DNA from: JACRLV01 sp045863555
Lineage (GTDB): Bacteria; Planctomycetota; Phycisphaerae; UBA1845; Fen-1342
Assembly: GCA_045863555.1 (NCBI GenBank)
Contig: BTUU01000001.1
Span: 124,001-188,000 of the forward strand
Direction of reading: 5' to 3'
DNA length: 64,000 nucleotides
Shown: piece by piece, positions 49,645 through 57,689 of the stretch
How positions within the stretch are numbered: the stretch's first letter is position 1
How the letters are laid out: each line of letters starts with the position of its first letter
The notes under the pieces: model-generated
Databases searched by the model: none
Told to the model about the DNA's origin: nothing
Seen by the model: the letters and a program-made list of their open reading frames with translations, nothing else
Position numbers and translations under genes: made by a program

Positions 49645-49674
49645 CCCGGACGCTCAACCGCTCTGTCCGGGTTT
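49645..49674 (+). terminator. Hairpin after ptsN
   Basis: CCCGGAC at 49645-49651 pairs with GTCCGGG at 49665-49671 across a 13-base loop, followed by TTT. It lies between two convergent genes. The U tract is short, so efficiency is doubtful. Confidence 0.5.
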
Positions 49675-49675
49675 C

Positions 49676-50575
49676 CTACTTCAGCAGCGCCTCGATCAGC
49701 CGCAGCGTGATCTCGGCCGTCGAGCCGTCCGCGTCGAGTTCGGGGTTGTATTCCACGAACTCGGCGGAATCGATCCGGCCGCGGGCCCCGATGGCCGCGA
49801 GGACTTCGGCCGCTTCGTCCGGCGTCAGGCCGCCGGGAACGGGCGTGCCTGTGGCGGGGGCGGCCGCCGGATCGAGCACGTCGATGTCGAAGCTGAGGTG
49901 AATGTGGTCGCAGCGGGCCTCCAGCGCGTCGCAGGCGCACATCACGGTGCTGACGAGCCCGGATTTCCGCCACTCCTCCGTCGAGAGCGCGTGCACGCGG
50001 CTTTCGGCGAGGTTTTCCTGCTCGCCGGGGTCGACGTCGCGCACGCCGAAGAGAAACGCGTCCTCTTCCAGGGCCATCGGATCGCGGTCGGCGATGTACT
50101 TGAGCTCGCGGTGGCCGTGGCCGCAGGCGACGGCGAGGCTCATGCCGTGGATGTTGCCCGAGGGACTCGTCGCGGGGGTGTTGAAATCGGCGTGGGCGTC
50201 GATCCAGAGGATGCCGAGGCGCTCGCAGGAGTCGCTGAGGCCGGCGAGCGTGCCGATGGCGAGGCTGTGGTCGCCACCGACGAAGAGCATGAACGCTTCC
50301 GGCGTTTTTCGCATCGTCCCGAGGACGCAGGCGTGCGTATGCCGGTTGCAGCGGAGGATTGTGGGGAGATTCTGGAGGCCGGCGGGCGAACCGTGCGTCA
50401 GGCGCGTCTCATAGACACCGGGAATGTCGCCGAGGTCGTCGATGGCATGGCCCAGGCCGGTGAGACGCTGGATCAGGCCTTTTTCGCGGAGGACCCAGGG
50501 CCCGTCCTGTGCCCCGGGGACCCGTCCGCCGGTGCCGGCCTGGATTCCGAGCAGCTTGATGGTTCGAGGGTTCAT
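49676..50575 (-). CDS. rocF: Arginase
   Basis: A 299-residue ureohydrolase that splits arginine to ornithine and urea. The binuclear manganese site is complete: His103 in GGDHS, Asp126, His128 and Asp130 in DAHADFN, and Asp230 and Asp232 in SFDIDVLDP. The SGNIHGMSLA loop that binds the substrate follows. Formiminoglutamase or agmatinase are relatives, but HADFNTP.TSPSGNIHGM is arginase-like. Starts ATG 50575. Convergent with ptsN. No ornithine or urease genes are nearby. Confidence 0.93.
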   Translation of the reverse strand: MNPRTIKLLGIQAGTGGRVPGAQDGPWVLREKGLIQRLTGLGHAIDDLGDIPGVYETRLTHGSPAGLQNLPTILRCNRHTHACVLGTMRKTPEAFMLFVGGDHSLAIGTLAGLSDSCERLGILWIDAHADFNTPATSPSGNIHGMSLAVACGHGHRELKYIADRDPMALEEDAFLFGVRDVDPGEQENLAESRVHALSTEEWRKSGLVSTVMCACDALEARCDHIHLSFDIDVLDPAAAPATGTPVPGGLTPDEAAEVLAAIGARGRIDSAEFVEYNPELDADGSTAEITLRLIEALLK

Positions 50576-50643
50576 GGATCCGGCCTGGAATCACGTCCGA
50601 CGAAGCGGCGACCGTCCGCGGGTTCACGCAGGCAGCAGCAGGG

Positions 50644-50919
50644 TCAGCCCGGCGGATCGGCAGGGCCGGAGGAAAAGTCGACCCGGCGGTAGACGATTCG
50701 CGATCTCATCTGCACGCCGACGACGAGCAGCGTGAGCCCGGCGAATACGAACGCGAATGAGACGATATACGCGAGGAGAGCGGGGTAAACGTAGATGAGC
50801 ACGCCCATCAGGATGAGCGCGACGCCCGCGGTAAGCGGGGCAAACCAGAAGGCGCGCCTCCGGCGCGCGCCGGCCCGATGCTGCACGGTTGAACGCCGCA
50901 CTTGCCGCTGATTGCTCAT
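50644..50919 (-). CDS. Small two-helix membrane protein
   Basis: A 91-residue protein from ATG 50919. An Arg-rich N-terminus (RRSTVQHRAGARRRR) is followed by two hydrophobic helices, FWFAPLTAGVALILMGVLIYVYP and LAYIVSFAFVFAGLTLLVVG. The tail is short. The positive-inside rule suggests both ends are cytoplasmic. I recognise no family; it resembles small inner membrane proteins of the DUF-type annotated only by topology. Divergent from the ABC ATPase gene at 50973, 53 bases away. The ribosome site is weak. Confidence 0.6.
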   Translation of the reverse strand: MSNQRQVRRSTVQHRAGARRRRAFWFAPLTAGVALILMGVLIYVYPALLAYIVSFAFVFAGLTLLVVGVQMRSRIVYRRVDFSSGPADPPG

Positions 50920-50972
50920 GCCAGCATGATATCCCGGCTTCGCGGCCGGGGCCACGCGACGCGGGAACGACG

Positions 50973-51914
50973 ATGAGCGATGCATTGCTGGAAATCCAGA
51001 GTCTCCGCGTGCAGTTCGGCGCGTTCCTCGCCGTCGACGATGTTTCCTTTGCCCTGCGCGCCGGCGAGTTGATGGGGATGATCGGACCGAACGGCGCCGG
51101 GAAGACGACCACGCTCCGCGCCGCGGCGGGCCTTCAGCTCCCGACCACGGGCGCCATCCGCATCCTCGGCCACGACGTCCATCGCGACCCGACGATGGTG
51201 GGCCGCTACCTCGGCTTCACGCCCGACACACCGGCCGTCTACGAGATGCTCACGGTCGAGCAGTTCCTCGGCTTCATCGCCCGGGCTTACGACATCCCGC
51301 GCACGCTGGCGGAACAGCGCATCGACCACTGGCTCGAGCAGCTCTGGATCGCGGACAAGCGGAAGGAGAAGATCAGCACGCTCTCCCGGGGCATGCGCCA
51401 GCGGCTCGGCGTCGCGCGGACGCTGCTGCCCGATCCTGCGGTGATCCTGCTCGACGAGCCGGCCGCCGGGCTGGACCCGGCCGGCCGGGTCCAGTTTCGC
51501 CAGCTTCTGGCCGCGCTGCGCGACCAGGGGAAGGCGATGATCGTGTCGTCGCACATCCTCGCCGACCTCGCCGAATACTGCACGCATATCGGTATCATGG
51601 GCCACGGTCGCATGGTGCAGTTCGGCACGGTGGCGTCCGTCGCGGGCGGTGTGGACGTGACGACGGACCGATATCGCGTCGTGCTGGTGCACCGCGTCGG
51701 CGATCTCGACGCGCGGCTGGACATGATTCCGGACGTCCGCTGCGTCAGCCGCGACGGCGACGTACTCCAGGTCGAAGTGCCGGCCGGCCGGGAACATGCG
51801 GCGCGGCTGCTCGCCGAGCTCGTGAAGGTCGGGCTGCCCGTCTCCGAATTCCGGCATCTCCCGCCCGACCTCGAGCAGGCGTATCTCCGCACGGGGATTC
51901 GCCAGGTCGATTGA
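50973..51914 (+). CDS. ABC-2 type transporter ATP-binding protein
   Basis: A 313-residue ABC ATPase. Walker A is GPNGAGKTT, the signature is LSRGMRQRLG (LSGGQ-like with Arg for Gly), Walker B is VILLDEPAAGLDP and the switch His is in SSHILADL. The C-terminal 80 residues form the accessory domain typical of multidrug or polysaccharide ABC-2 exporters (LRTGI at the end). No permease gene is in the window next to it; the next gene is flagellin. ATG 50973 has GGGA upstream. The partner could be encoded elsewhere or be missing. Confidence 0.9.
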   Translation: MSDALLEIQSLRVQFGAFLAVDDVSFALRAGELMGMIGPNGAGKTTTLRAAAGLQLPTTGAIRILGHDVHRDPTMVGRYLGFTPDTPAVYEMLTVEQFLGFIARAYDIPRTLAEQRIDHWLEQLWIADKRKEKISTLSRGMRQRLGVARTLLPDPAVILLDEPAAGLDPAGRVQFRQLLAALRDQGKAMIVSSHILADLAEYCTHIGIMGHGRMVQFGTVASVAGGVDVTTDRYRVVLVHRVGDLDARLDMIPDVRCVSRDGDVLQVEVPAGREHAARLLAELVKVGLPVSEFRHLPPDLEQAYLRTGIRQVD

Positions 51915-52084
51915 CGCAGCGCCCATAACGCCCGCGGCCTGCCGCGGCGGCACGCGACCGTTTATCAAGCCCGCACGAACCGCGCTTCAATTTTCATCGT
52001 TTTCTTTGCGTCACCCGGAACTCGTTTCCCATTCTTCAGCCGGAGTTTTGACGGCGAACTGGGTACACCAACCGGAGCACGCAA

Positions 52085-53485
52085 ATGGCATTGACAGTCA
52101 CAAACACAAACTCGCTGCAGTTGCTCAACATCCTCAATCGAACATCGATGGACCAGAGCAACACCCTGACGCGTCTTTCAACAGGCTCGCGAATCAACCG
52201 TGGTGCGGATGATCCAGCGGGCCTGATTGCTGCGCGGACATTCGACACCGAGCTGACGGCGGTCAACGCCGCGCTCGCGAACAACCAGCGCACGGATTCG
52301 ATCCTGAACGTCGCCGACAAGGCGCTCTCCGAGGTCGCAAACCTCGTCAACGAAATCAAGACGCTGGCCGTCGCCTCGGCGAACAAGGACGGCATCAGCG
52401 CCGACGAGCTGGCCGCCAATCAGTCGCAGATCGATGAAGCCCTCACGGCCATCGACCGCATCATCAACTCGACGGAATTCAACGGGAAGAAGCTGCTGGA
52501 CGGCTCGCAGTCGATCACAGTCTCCGGCGTCGACGGCACGAAGATCTCCGATCTGAAGGTCTTCAGCCGCGACCCGAACGCCGCCAGCACGATCACCGTC
52601 GACGTCTCGACCGCCGCCGCCAAGGCGAGCGCGGCCGTGGCGACGACGTCGGCTGCGAGCGACACGTCGATCTCGATCCAGGGCAAGCTCGGCTCCGTCG
52701 TCATCGACGTGGCGGCGGGCGAAAACCTGTCGAGCGTCGCGGCCAAGATCGACGCGGCCGCGGCCCAGACGGGCGTCGACGCGATCGCCAGCTCGAACGG
52801 CTCGCTCTACCTGCAGAGCGATGATTACGGCTCGGCCGCCTTCGTCCGCGCCACGGTGCTCTCCGGAGATACAACGAACTTCACGAACGTCAACGACGCG
52901 GGTACGGACGCGGTGGTGAGCGTCAATGGCCAGGCCACGGCGGTCGACGGCCTGAACGTGAACTACAGCGCCAACGGCGTGAGCCTGTCCTTCAACCTCA
53001 CCGAGGACTACAACGACGGCACTGTGACGGGAAGCGAATCGTTCACCGTCAACAACGAAGGCGGTGCGACGTTCCAGCTCGGAACCTCGTCGAGCACGCG
53101 ATCGACGATCGGCGTCGACGGCCTGTACTCGCAGCAGCTCGGCAACAGCACGGTCGGCTTCCTGTCGACGCTCAAGGGCGGCGGCGCGAACAGCCTGATC
53201 AACGACCCGAACCAGGCCAGCAAGATCGCGACGGAAGCGGCCGAGCAGCTCGCGAAGGTCCAGGGCCGCATCGGCGGGTTCCAGAAGTTCCAGGTCAAGA
53301 CGGCCCTCGCGCAGCAGACCGCGGCGAAGGAAGGCCTGACCAGCGCGCTGTCGACGATCCGCGACGTCGACTACGCGACCGAAACGGCGAACCTGAACCG
53401 GCAGAACGTCCTGCTCCAGTCGGCGATCTCGCTGCTGGGTCTGGCGAATCAGCAGAGTTCGCAGATTCTCACGCTGCTCCGGTAA
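52085..53485 (+). CDS. fliC: Flagellin
   Basis: A 466-residue flagellin, the filament subunit exported through the flagellar type III apparatus. The N-terminal conserved helix is MALTVTNTNSLQLLNILNRT and SMDQSNTLTRLSTGSRIN, and the C-terminal one is TALAQQTAAKEGLTSALSTIRDVDYATETANL ending LANQQSSQILTLLR. The central region (about residues 150-340) is variable, with flagellin-IN-like repeats (GKLGSVVIDVAAGENLSSVAAKID). Only one flagellin gene is seen. The upstream 170 bases are AT-rich near 51990-52010, but no clean sigma28 or sigma54 site was found. Followed by a strong hairpin terminator. Confidence 0.95.
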   Translation: MALTVTNTNSLQLLNILNRTSMDQSNTLTRLSTGSRINRGADDPAGLIAARTFDTELTAVNAALANNQRTDSILNVADKALSEVANLVNEIKTLAVASANKDGISADELAANQSQIDEALTAIDRIINSTEFNGKKLLDGSQSITVSGVDGTKISDLKVFSRDPNAASTITVDVSTAAAKASAAVATTSAASDTSISIQGKLGSVVIDVAAGENLSSVAAKIDAAAAQTGVDAIASSNGSLYLQSDDYGSAAFVRATVLSGDTTNFTNVNDAGTDAVVSVNGQATAVDGLNVNYSANGVSLSFNLTEDYNDGTVTGSESFTVNNEGGATFQLGTSSSTRSTIGVDGLYSQQLGNSTVGFLSTLKGGGANSLINDPNQASKIATEAAEQLAKVQGRIGGFQKFQVKTALAQQTAAKEGLTSALSTIRDVDYATETANLNRQNVLLQSAISLLGLANQQSSQILTLLR

Positions 53486-53524
53486 CGCGCGGTCTTTATC
53501 ATAAGGATCCGTGATTCCATCTGA

Positions 53525-53560
53525 CCGGCCGGTCGACGCGAGTCGACCGGCCGGCGTTCT
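53525..53560 (+). terminator. Rho-independent terminator after flagellin
   Basis: CCGGCCGGTCGAC at 53525-53537 pairs perfectly with GTCGACCGGCCGG at 53542-53554 across a GCGA tetraloop, followed by CGTTCTGTT. It lies 39 bases after the flagellin stop, in the gap before the convergent gene, and may serve both. Confidence 0.8.
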
Positions 53561-53572
53561 GTTGCGCGGCGA

Positions 53573-56500
53573 TCAGGGGCCGCGTTTCCCGTACAGGACG
53601 TACACCTCGCCGGCGTCGACGCGGGCGCCGGGGTCCGCGAGCATCGCGCCGATCGCGAAATCGCCCGCGCCGTCGCCGTCGATGTCTCCGAGCGCGGCCA
53701 CGCCCTGGGAATAGGCGATCGTGCTGCCGCCGCCGGGATCGGTTCCCGCGACGACCTTGGTTCCGCCGCCAAGGAAATCAAGAGGATTGCGGCCGACGAA
53801 TTTCGCGAAAGGCGTGGCGATCGAACTTGCGGTCAACTGTCCGAGCGAAATGTCGCGCGGCAGGCTGGCGGCGCCGTAGAGCAGGTATACCTCGCCGCGC
53901 CCGCCCGCCGCCCCAGGGACGGCGATAAGCAGGTCGGAATAGCCGTCGCGGTCGACGTCGCCGGCGCCTGCGACATTCGCACCGGCAAAATCGCCGGGCA
54001 ATGCGCCGCGGATCCGCACGATTCGATCGGCGGGAATCGTGGAGGGCGTCCAGCCGCCGCCGGGCGTGCCGCCGGAATCACTCGGGCCGGGGCTGAGCAG
54101 CGTCGGCGAACCGAAGAGGAGGATGGCCTCGCCCGTGCCGCCGGCCGCGCCTTCATTTCCGATCAGCACATCCGCATACCCGTCGTTGTTCACGTCGCCC
54201 GCGTCGGCGATCGTCCGGGCGAGCGTATCGCCCGGCTCGCCCTTGAGCAGCACGCCGTTGAGCCGCTCGGGATGTCCGGCGTCGAGCGCAAGTTGTTCGA
54301 GCAGGTAGTCACCTTCCACACCCGGAGGGCGGCCGAAAACGATGAAGATCCCGCCGACGACCGGGCCCGCGCCCGCGAGCACGTCCTGGCGGATCTGCGC
54401 GGAGCTGACGGCGAAATCGCGGATTCCATCGCCGTCGACATCGCCCAGCGCGCGGACGAACTCGATTTTCGCGTTCTCGTGCGGCCCGATGATCTGCGGC
54501 GTGCGGTCCATGTAGTAGGCGGCCGTGCCGACCGGGTGAACGAAGCCGCTGCACGCGTCAAGATCGGGGGCGTCGAAGCCGGGATCGTAGGGCGGAGGGC
54601 AGGTCTGCCCGGGCACGCCGAACGCGAGGTCGCGCAAGCCCACCGAAGGATCGCCGCGCAGCGAGCCGATCGACTCGATCATGTACTGATGCGGGACGGG
54701 CATGGTGGGGTCGGAGCGGAATCCGATTTCGGTGTCGACATACGGCCAGTAGGGCTGAAACGCCGGGCCGCAAGGGCACGGCGGCCGGGGCGCGGGCTGC
54801 GGTTCGATCCAGAGCTGCGTGCGCGTCGGCGACCCGGCCGGCGAGGACGCATTTGTGCGCATCTGGTAGACGACGCCCGACTTCGTGCGGGGGCCGACGA
54901 GCGAGGGGACATCCGCCGAGTAGGGGGCGTCATTCGCGGTCCGCTCGGGCGAACTGAAGTAGGCCCAGGTGCCGTCGGAACTGATCGAAGTCCCGAATCG
55001 ATCATCCACCTTCTGGCCCAGGATTCGCGCGCCGATCGGCGCGGGATAGACGCCCGTGGTGGTCGAGACGAACGCCTGGACACAGGGGCCGTAGAACCCG
55101 GACCAGAGCGAAGTCGTGCCGGCATCGACCGTGATCGGGGGATCGGTGCACGGCGGATCGGGATCGCCGCACGGCGGCGGGTTGCCGAGCACCGGGCAGA
55201 TGTTGTCGGGATAGCAGTCGGGCAGGGGATCCTGGATCGGCATCCCGCCGGTGGACCACGACGGCGAATCGGATGTCCCCGAGCAGCTCGTCGACCAGAC
55301 GAACCACTCATTCGTGATTTCGCACTCGAGATCGCAGGCGTCGTCGGCGAGCCAGTGATTCGGGTAGTCCTCGAACGGGAAGATCGGCGGGACGAAGGGG
55401 AACGGCGGTGCGTTCGCCAGCGGCGGGTCGGCCGGGACCGGCGTCCACTGGCCGAAGAATCCGCCCGGGCCCTGGTTGGCGAAGGTGACGTCCCATTGAA
55501 CGATCCAGCGCTCGATGGGGCGCTCCCGGCCGTCGGTGGCGGTGCCGGTCTCGGCGCAGCCGTCATTTCCGCACTCCTGCTCGGCGGGGTCGCAGTTTTC
55601 AGGAGGCTCGCCATCGCAATCGGCGCAGACGACGAAGGGGCCGGTTCGCGGGGCGGGCAGTTCATCGCGGCGCAGGGCCTGGCGGATGTAGGGGACGAGT
55701 TCCGGCGGCTGCATGGCGTCGAAGCCGCTGAAGAGTTGACCGACTTCGTGGAGATCGATGATGCGGTCCGACTTCCGGTTGAGCAGCGTCGGGTCGCGGA
55801 GCACCTCGTCGTGGCTGGACACGATGACGACGCCGCCGCGCGTGAACTGGGCTGTATTGGGGACCCACTGCGTCCCGTCGAACGCGGCGTATTCGAGGGC
55901 GCCCATTCCGGCGAGGTCGGGCAGAAGATCGGGATGCTGGATGGTCGAGTTCGAATCGGCGAGGGTGATCGATTCGACGCGCGGGAAACTGAACGCGATC
56001 TCGGGCAGATCGTCGCCGTCCATGTCGGGAATCACGGTGATGTCGGCGAGGCCGCTGGTCCAGCGCGTGCTTTCGTTCTGCGGAGCGATGGCCGCGCTGC
56101 GCGGCGTTCGGATGCCGGGGAAAATCACACCGGGGATTCCGTTGCCGGTGCTATTCAGGGCGATGACGCCGGCCAGCCGCTGCGGCGAGCCGTAAATGAG
56201 ATAGGCCTCGCCAAAACCCACGCCGCTGTTGGCGATGATGTGCGCCTTGCCGAACCGCGAGCCGATGATGACTTCGTCGCGCCCGTCGCCGTTGACGTCC
56301 GGCACGCGGCTGACGGAGCTTCCCGCGAGGTCGTTGAAATTGAATCCGCGGAGCGCGGCGCCCTGCCCGGACGTGATCGCCGTGCCGAGGTCGACGAGGC
56401 CGATGAGGCGGTCGGTCAGCGCGAGCGTGACCGGCGTGTTGTTCGCGGCCAGGGCGTACGCGCCGGTGACCGGGGGGATTCCATCCGAAAGCTCGGCGTA

Positions 56501-57370
56501 CAGGTGATATCGGCCGACCGGGGCGACCAGCAGCGAGGGCGCGAATTGCGACAACGTTCCGCCGACCGCGGCGATGTTTGTGGGCGCGACAAGCACCGTC
56601 TCGTTGTGATTTCCCGGGTCTGTGTCCGGATCGAGCAGGATTCGTACCGTCCGGGGCGAATTGTCCGTCGTGGAGATCTCGATCGGCAGCGTCGAGCGGT
56701 TCGACATCCGATCCATCGTCGGTGTGGTGAATGTGCCGGCGGGCGGAACAGCATCGAGGACGAGCCCGCCGGGTGCGAAGGCGACGAGCGGGTCGCGGTT
56801 CACCTGCTGGGCACGAATGCCGATCCGGAAGCGGCCGTAGCCGTTCGAGAGCAGCGCGGCGATCGCCGGATCGGCCGTGTCGACGCCGAGCGTGTTGGTT
56901 CCGTTCTGGACGGCGACTGCCTTGGTGAATACGGGTGCGCCGTCGGGCAATCCGTCGGCGTCGGCATCGCGGGCGAGGAGGAGTTCAGCGCCGGTGATTC
57001 GGCGGGCGGGATCCAGGACGATGAAGCTCACCTGGACCGTGCCGCCGGGTCGCACGCTCAACGGCGCAGCTGGAAGCGTGATCTGCAATAAGGATTCTCC
57101 CGGCGCTGTGCCGCCGGCGGACGAGCCTCCGCCCGCGCCGGCCCCGGCGTTCGTGGTCGTTCCGACGGAGGTGATGGTCTCGGTGGACGGCGGCGGGACA
57201 CTTGGGATCGTCCGCCCGTCGCTGCCGCCCTCCTCCGGCGGCGGAGCTTGATTCCCGTTTGACGCGGAATCGGAAGGCGGGCGGGCGGCCTGAAACGGAC
57301 AGCCGAGCGAGAACAGCACCGAGACGGCGAGCGCTGCCGCGCCGCCGCGAGCGAATCGTGCGAGGATCAT
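53573..57370 (-). CDS. Large FG-GAP/integrin-alpha-like repeat lipoprotein
   Basis: A 1265-residue protein from ATG 57370 with a GGGGGCG site. The leader ends at FSLGC near residue 22, so it may be a lipoprotein. A low-complexity Pro/Gly/Ser linker is followed by a beta domain (residues 80-270) and then FG-GAP units: VPDVNGDGRDEVIIGSRFGKAH, PDMDGDDLPEIAFSF, LGDVDGDGIRDFAVSS, AGDVNNDGYADVLIGNEGA, AGDVDRDGYSDLLIAVPGA and LGDIDGDGAGDFAIGA, with the last four ending in LLFG/VLYGK-like strands. Between the second and third lies a Cys-rich section (FVVCADCDG, DDACDLECEI, PCGDPDPPCTDPP). It resembles surface or extracellular repeat proteins; ligand unknown. Convergent with flagellin. Confidence 0.78.
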   Translation of the reverse strand: MILARFARGGAAALAVSVLFSLGCPFQAARPPSDSASNGNQAPPPEEGGSDGRTIPSVPPPSTETITSVGTTTNAGAGAGGGSSAGGTAPGESLLQITLPAAPLSVRPGGTVQVSFIVLDPARRITGAELLLARDADADGLPDGAPVFTKAVAVQNGTNTLGVDTADPAIAALLSNGYGRFRIGIRAQQVNRDPLVAFAPGGLVLDAVPPAGTFTTPTMDRMSNRSTLPIEISTTDNSPRTVRILLDPDTDPGNHNETVLVAPTNIAAVGGTLSQFAPSLLVAPVGRYHLYAELSDGIPPVTGAYALAANNTPVTLALTDRLIGLVDLGTAITSGQGAALRGFNFNDLAGSSVSRVPDVNGDGRDEVIIGSRFGKAHIIANSGVGFGEAYLIYGSPQRLAGVIALNSTGNGIPGVIFPGIRTPRSAAIAPQNESTRWTSGLADITVIPDMDGDDLPEIAFSFPRVESITLADSNSTIQHPDLLPDLAGMGALEYAAFDGTQWVPNTAQFTRGGVVIVSSHDEVLRDPTLLNRKSDRIIDLHEVGQLFSGFDAMQPPELVPYIRQALRRDELPAPRTGPFVVCADCDGEPPENCDPAEQECGNDGCAETGTATDGRERPIERWIVQWDVTFANQGPGGFFGQWTPVPADPPLANAPPFPFVPPIFPFEDYPNHWLADDACDLECEITNEWFVWSTSCSGTSDSPSWSTGGMPIQDPLPDCYPDNICPVLGNPPPCGDPDPPCTDPPITVDAGTTSLWSGFYGPCVQAFVSTTTGVYPAPIGARILGQKVDDRFGTSISSDGTWAYFSSPERTANDAPYSADVPSLVGPRTKSGVVYQMRTNASSPAGSPTRTQLWIEPQPAPRPPCPCGPAFQPYWPYVDTEIGFRSDPTMPVPHQYMIESIGSLRGDPSVGLRDLAFGVPGQTCPPPYDPGFDAPDLDACSGFVHPVGTAAYYMDRTPQIIGPHENAKIEFVRALGDVDGDGIRDFAVSSAQIRQDVLAGAGPVVGGIFIVFGRPPGVEGDYLLEQLALDAGHPERLNGVLLKGEPGDTLARTIADAGDVNNDGYADVLIGNEGAAGGTGEAILLFGSPTLLSPGPSDSGGTPGGGWTPSTIPADRIVRIRGALPGDFAGANVAGAGDVDRDGYSDLLIAVPGAAGGRGEVYLLYGAASLPRDISLGQLTASSIATPFAKFVGRNPLDFLGGGTKVVAGTDPGGGSTIAYSQGVAALGDIDGDGAGDFAIGAMLADPGARVDAGEVYVLYGKRGP

Positions 57371-57689
57371 CCGACGCCCCCAGAATACTCGGGACCCAGC
57401 GCGAGGCTGAACGCTCACCTCGCGGAAACGACGATTGACGATCGGACGTGTGCGCGCCAAATCTCCGGGCACGGCCGGCGCGGGAAAAAAACGCGCGGCG
57501 TGCGACGAAAATCAGCGCTTGGGCGGGTGGATCGGCGTGGGCACGCGCGAAGTAACGGGAATATGAAGCGGGATACGGTCTGCGAGCCCACCAAACCCAC
57601 CGCTCTATCACATTCTATCACAGGAAGTCAACGCGAGGTAATCGCGGCCGAAATTCTTCCGCGAACGGGGCGGCAGGGGCCGGGCCGAC
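57371..57689. other. 319-base intergenic region with a direct repeat
   Basis: This gap separates the kinase stop (57690) from the FG-GAP gene start (57370), both on the minus strand. It contains two copies of TCTATCACA at 57604-57612 and 57614-57622. On the minus strand these lie just after a TTGACT hexamer and include TAGAAT, so they may mark a promoter for the FG-GAP gene, leaving a leader of over 200 bases. No coding sequence or RNA gene is recognised in the remainder. Confidence 0.5.

Noticed and set aside
51950..51975. GGCACG-like half of a sigma54 promoter upstream of flagellin
   Set aside because: The matching GC at the -12 position is missing (GG-N10 is followed by TT), so the site does not meet the consensus. 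No sigma28 site was found either.
54272..57091. A 939-codon open frame on the plus strand
   Set aside because: Antisense to the FG-GAP lipoprotein; its composition is Arg/Asp/Glu-rich and unlike a folded protein. The minus-strand frame shows clear domain repeats.
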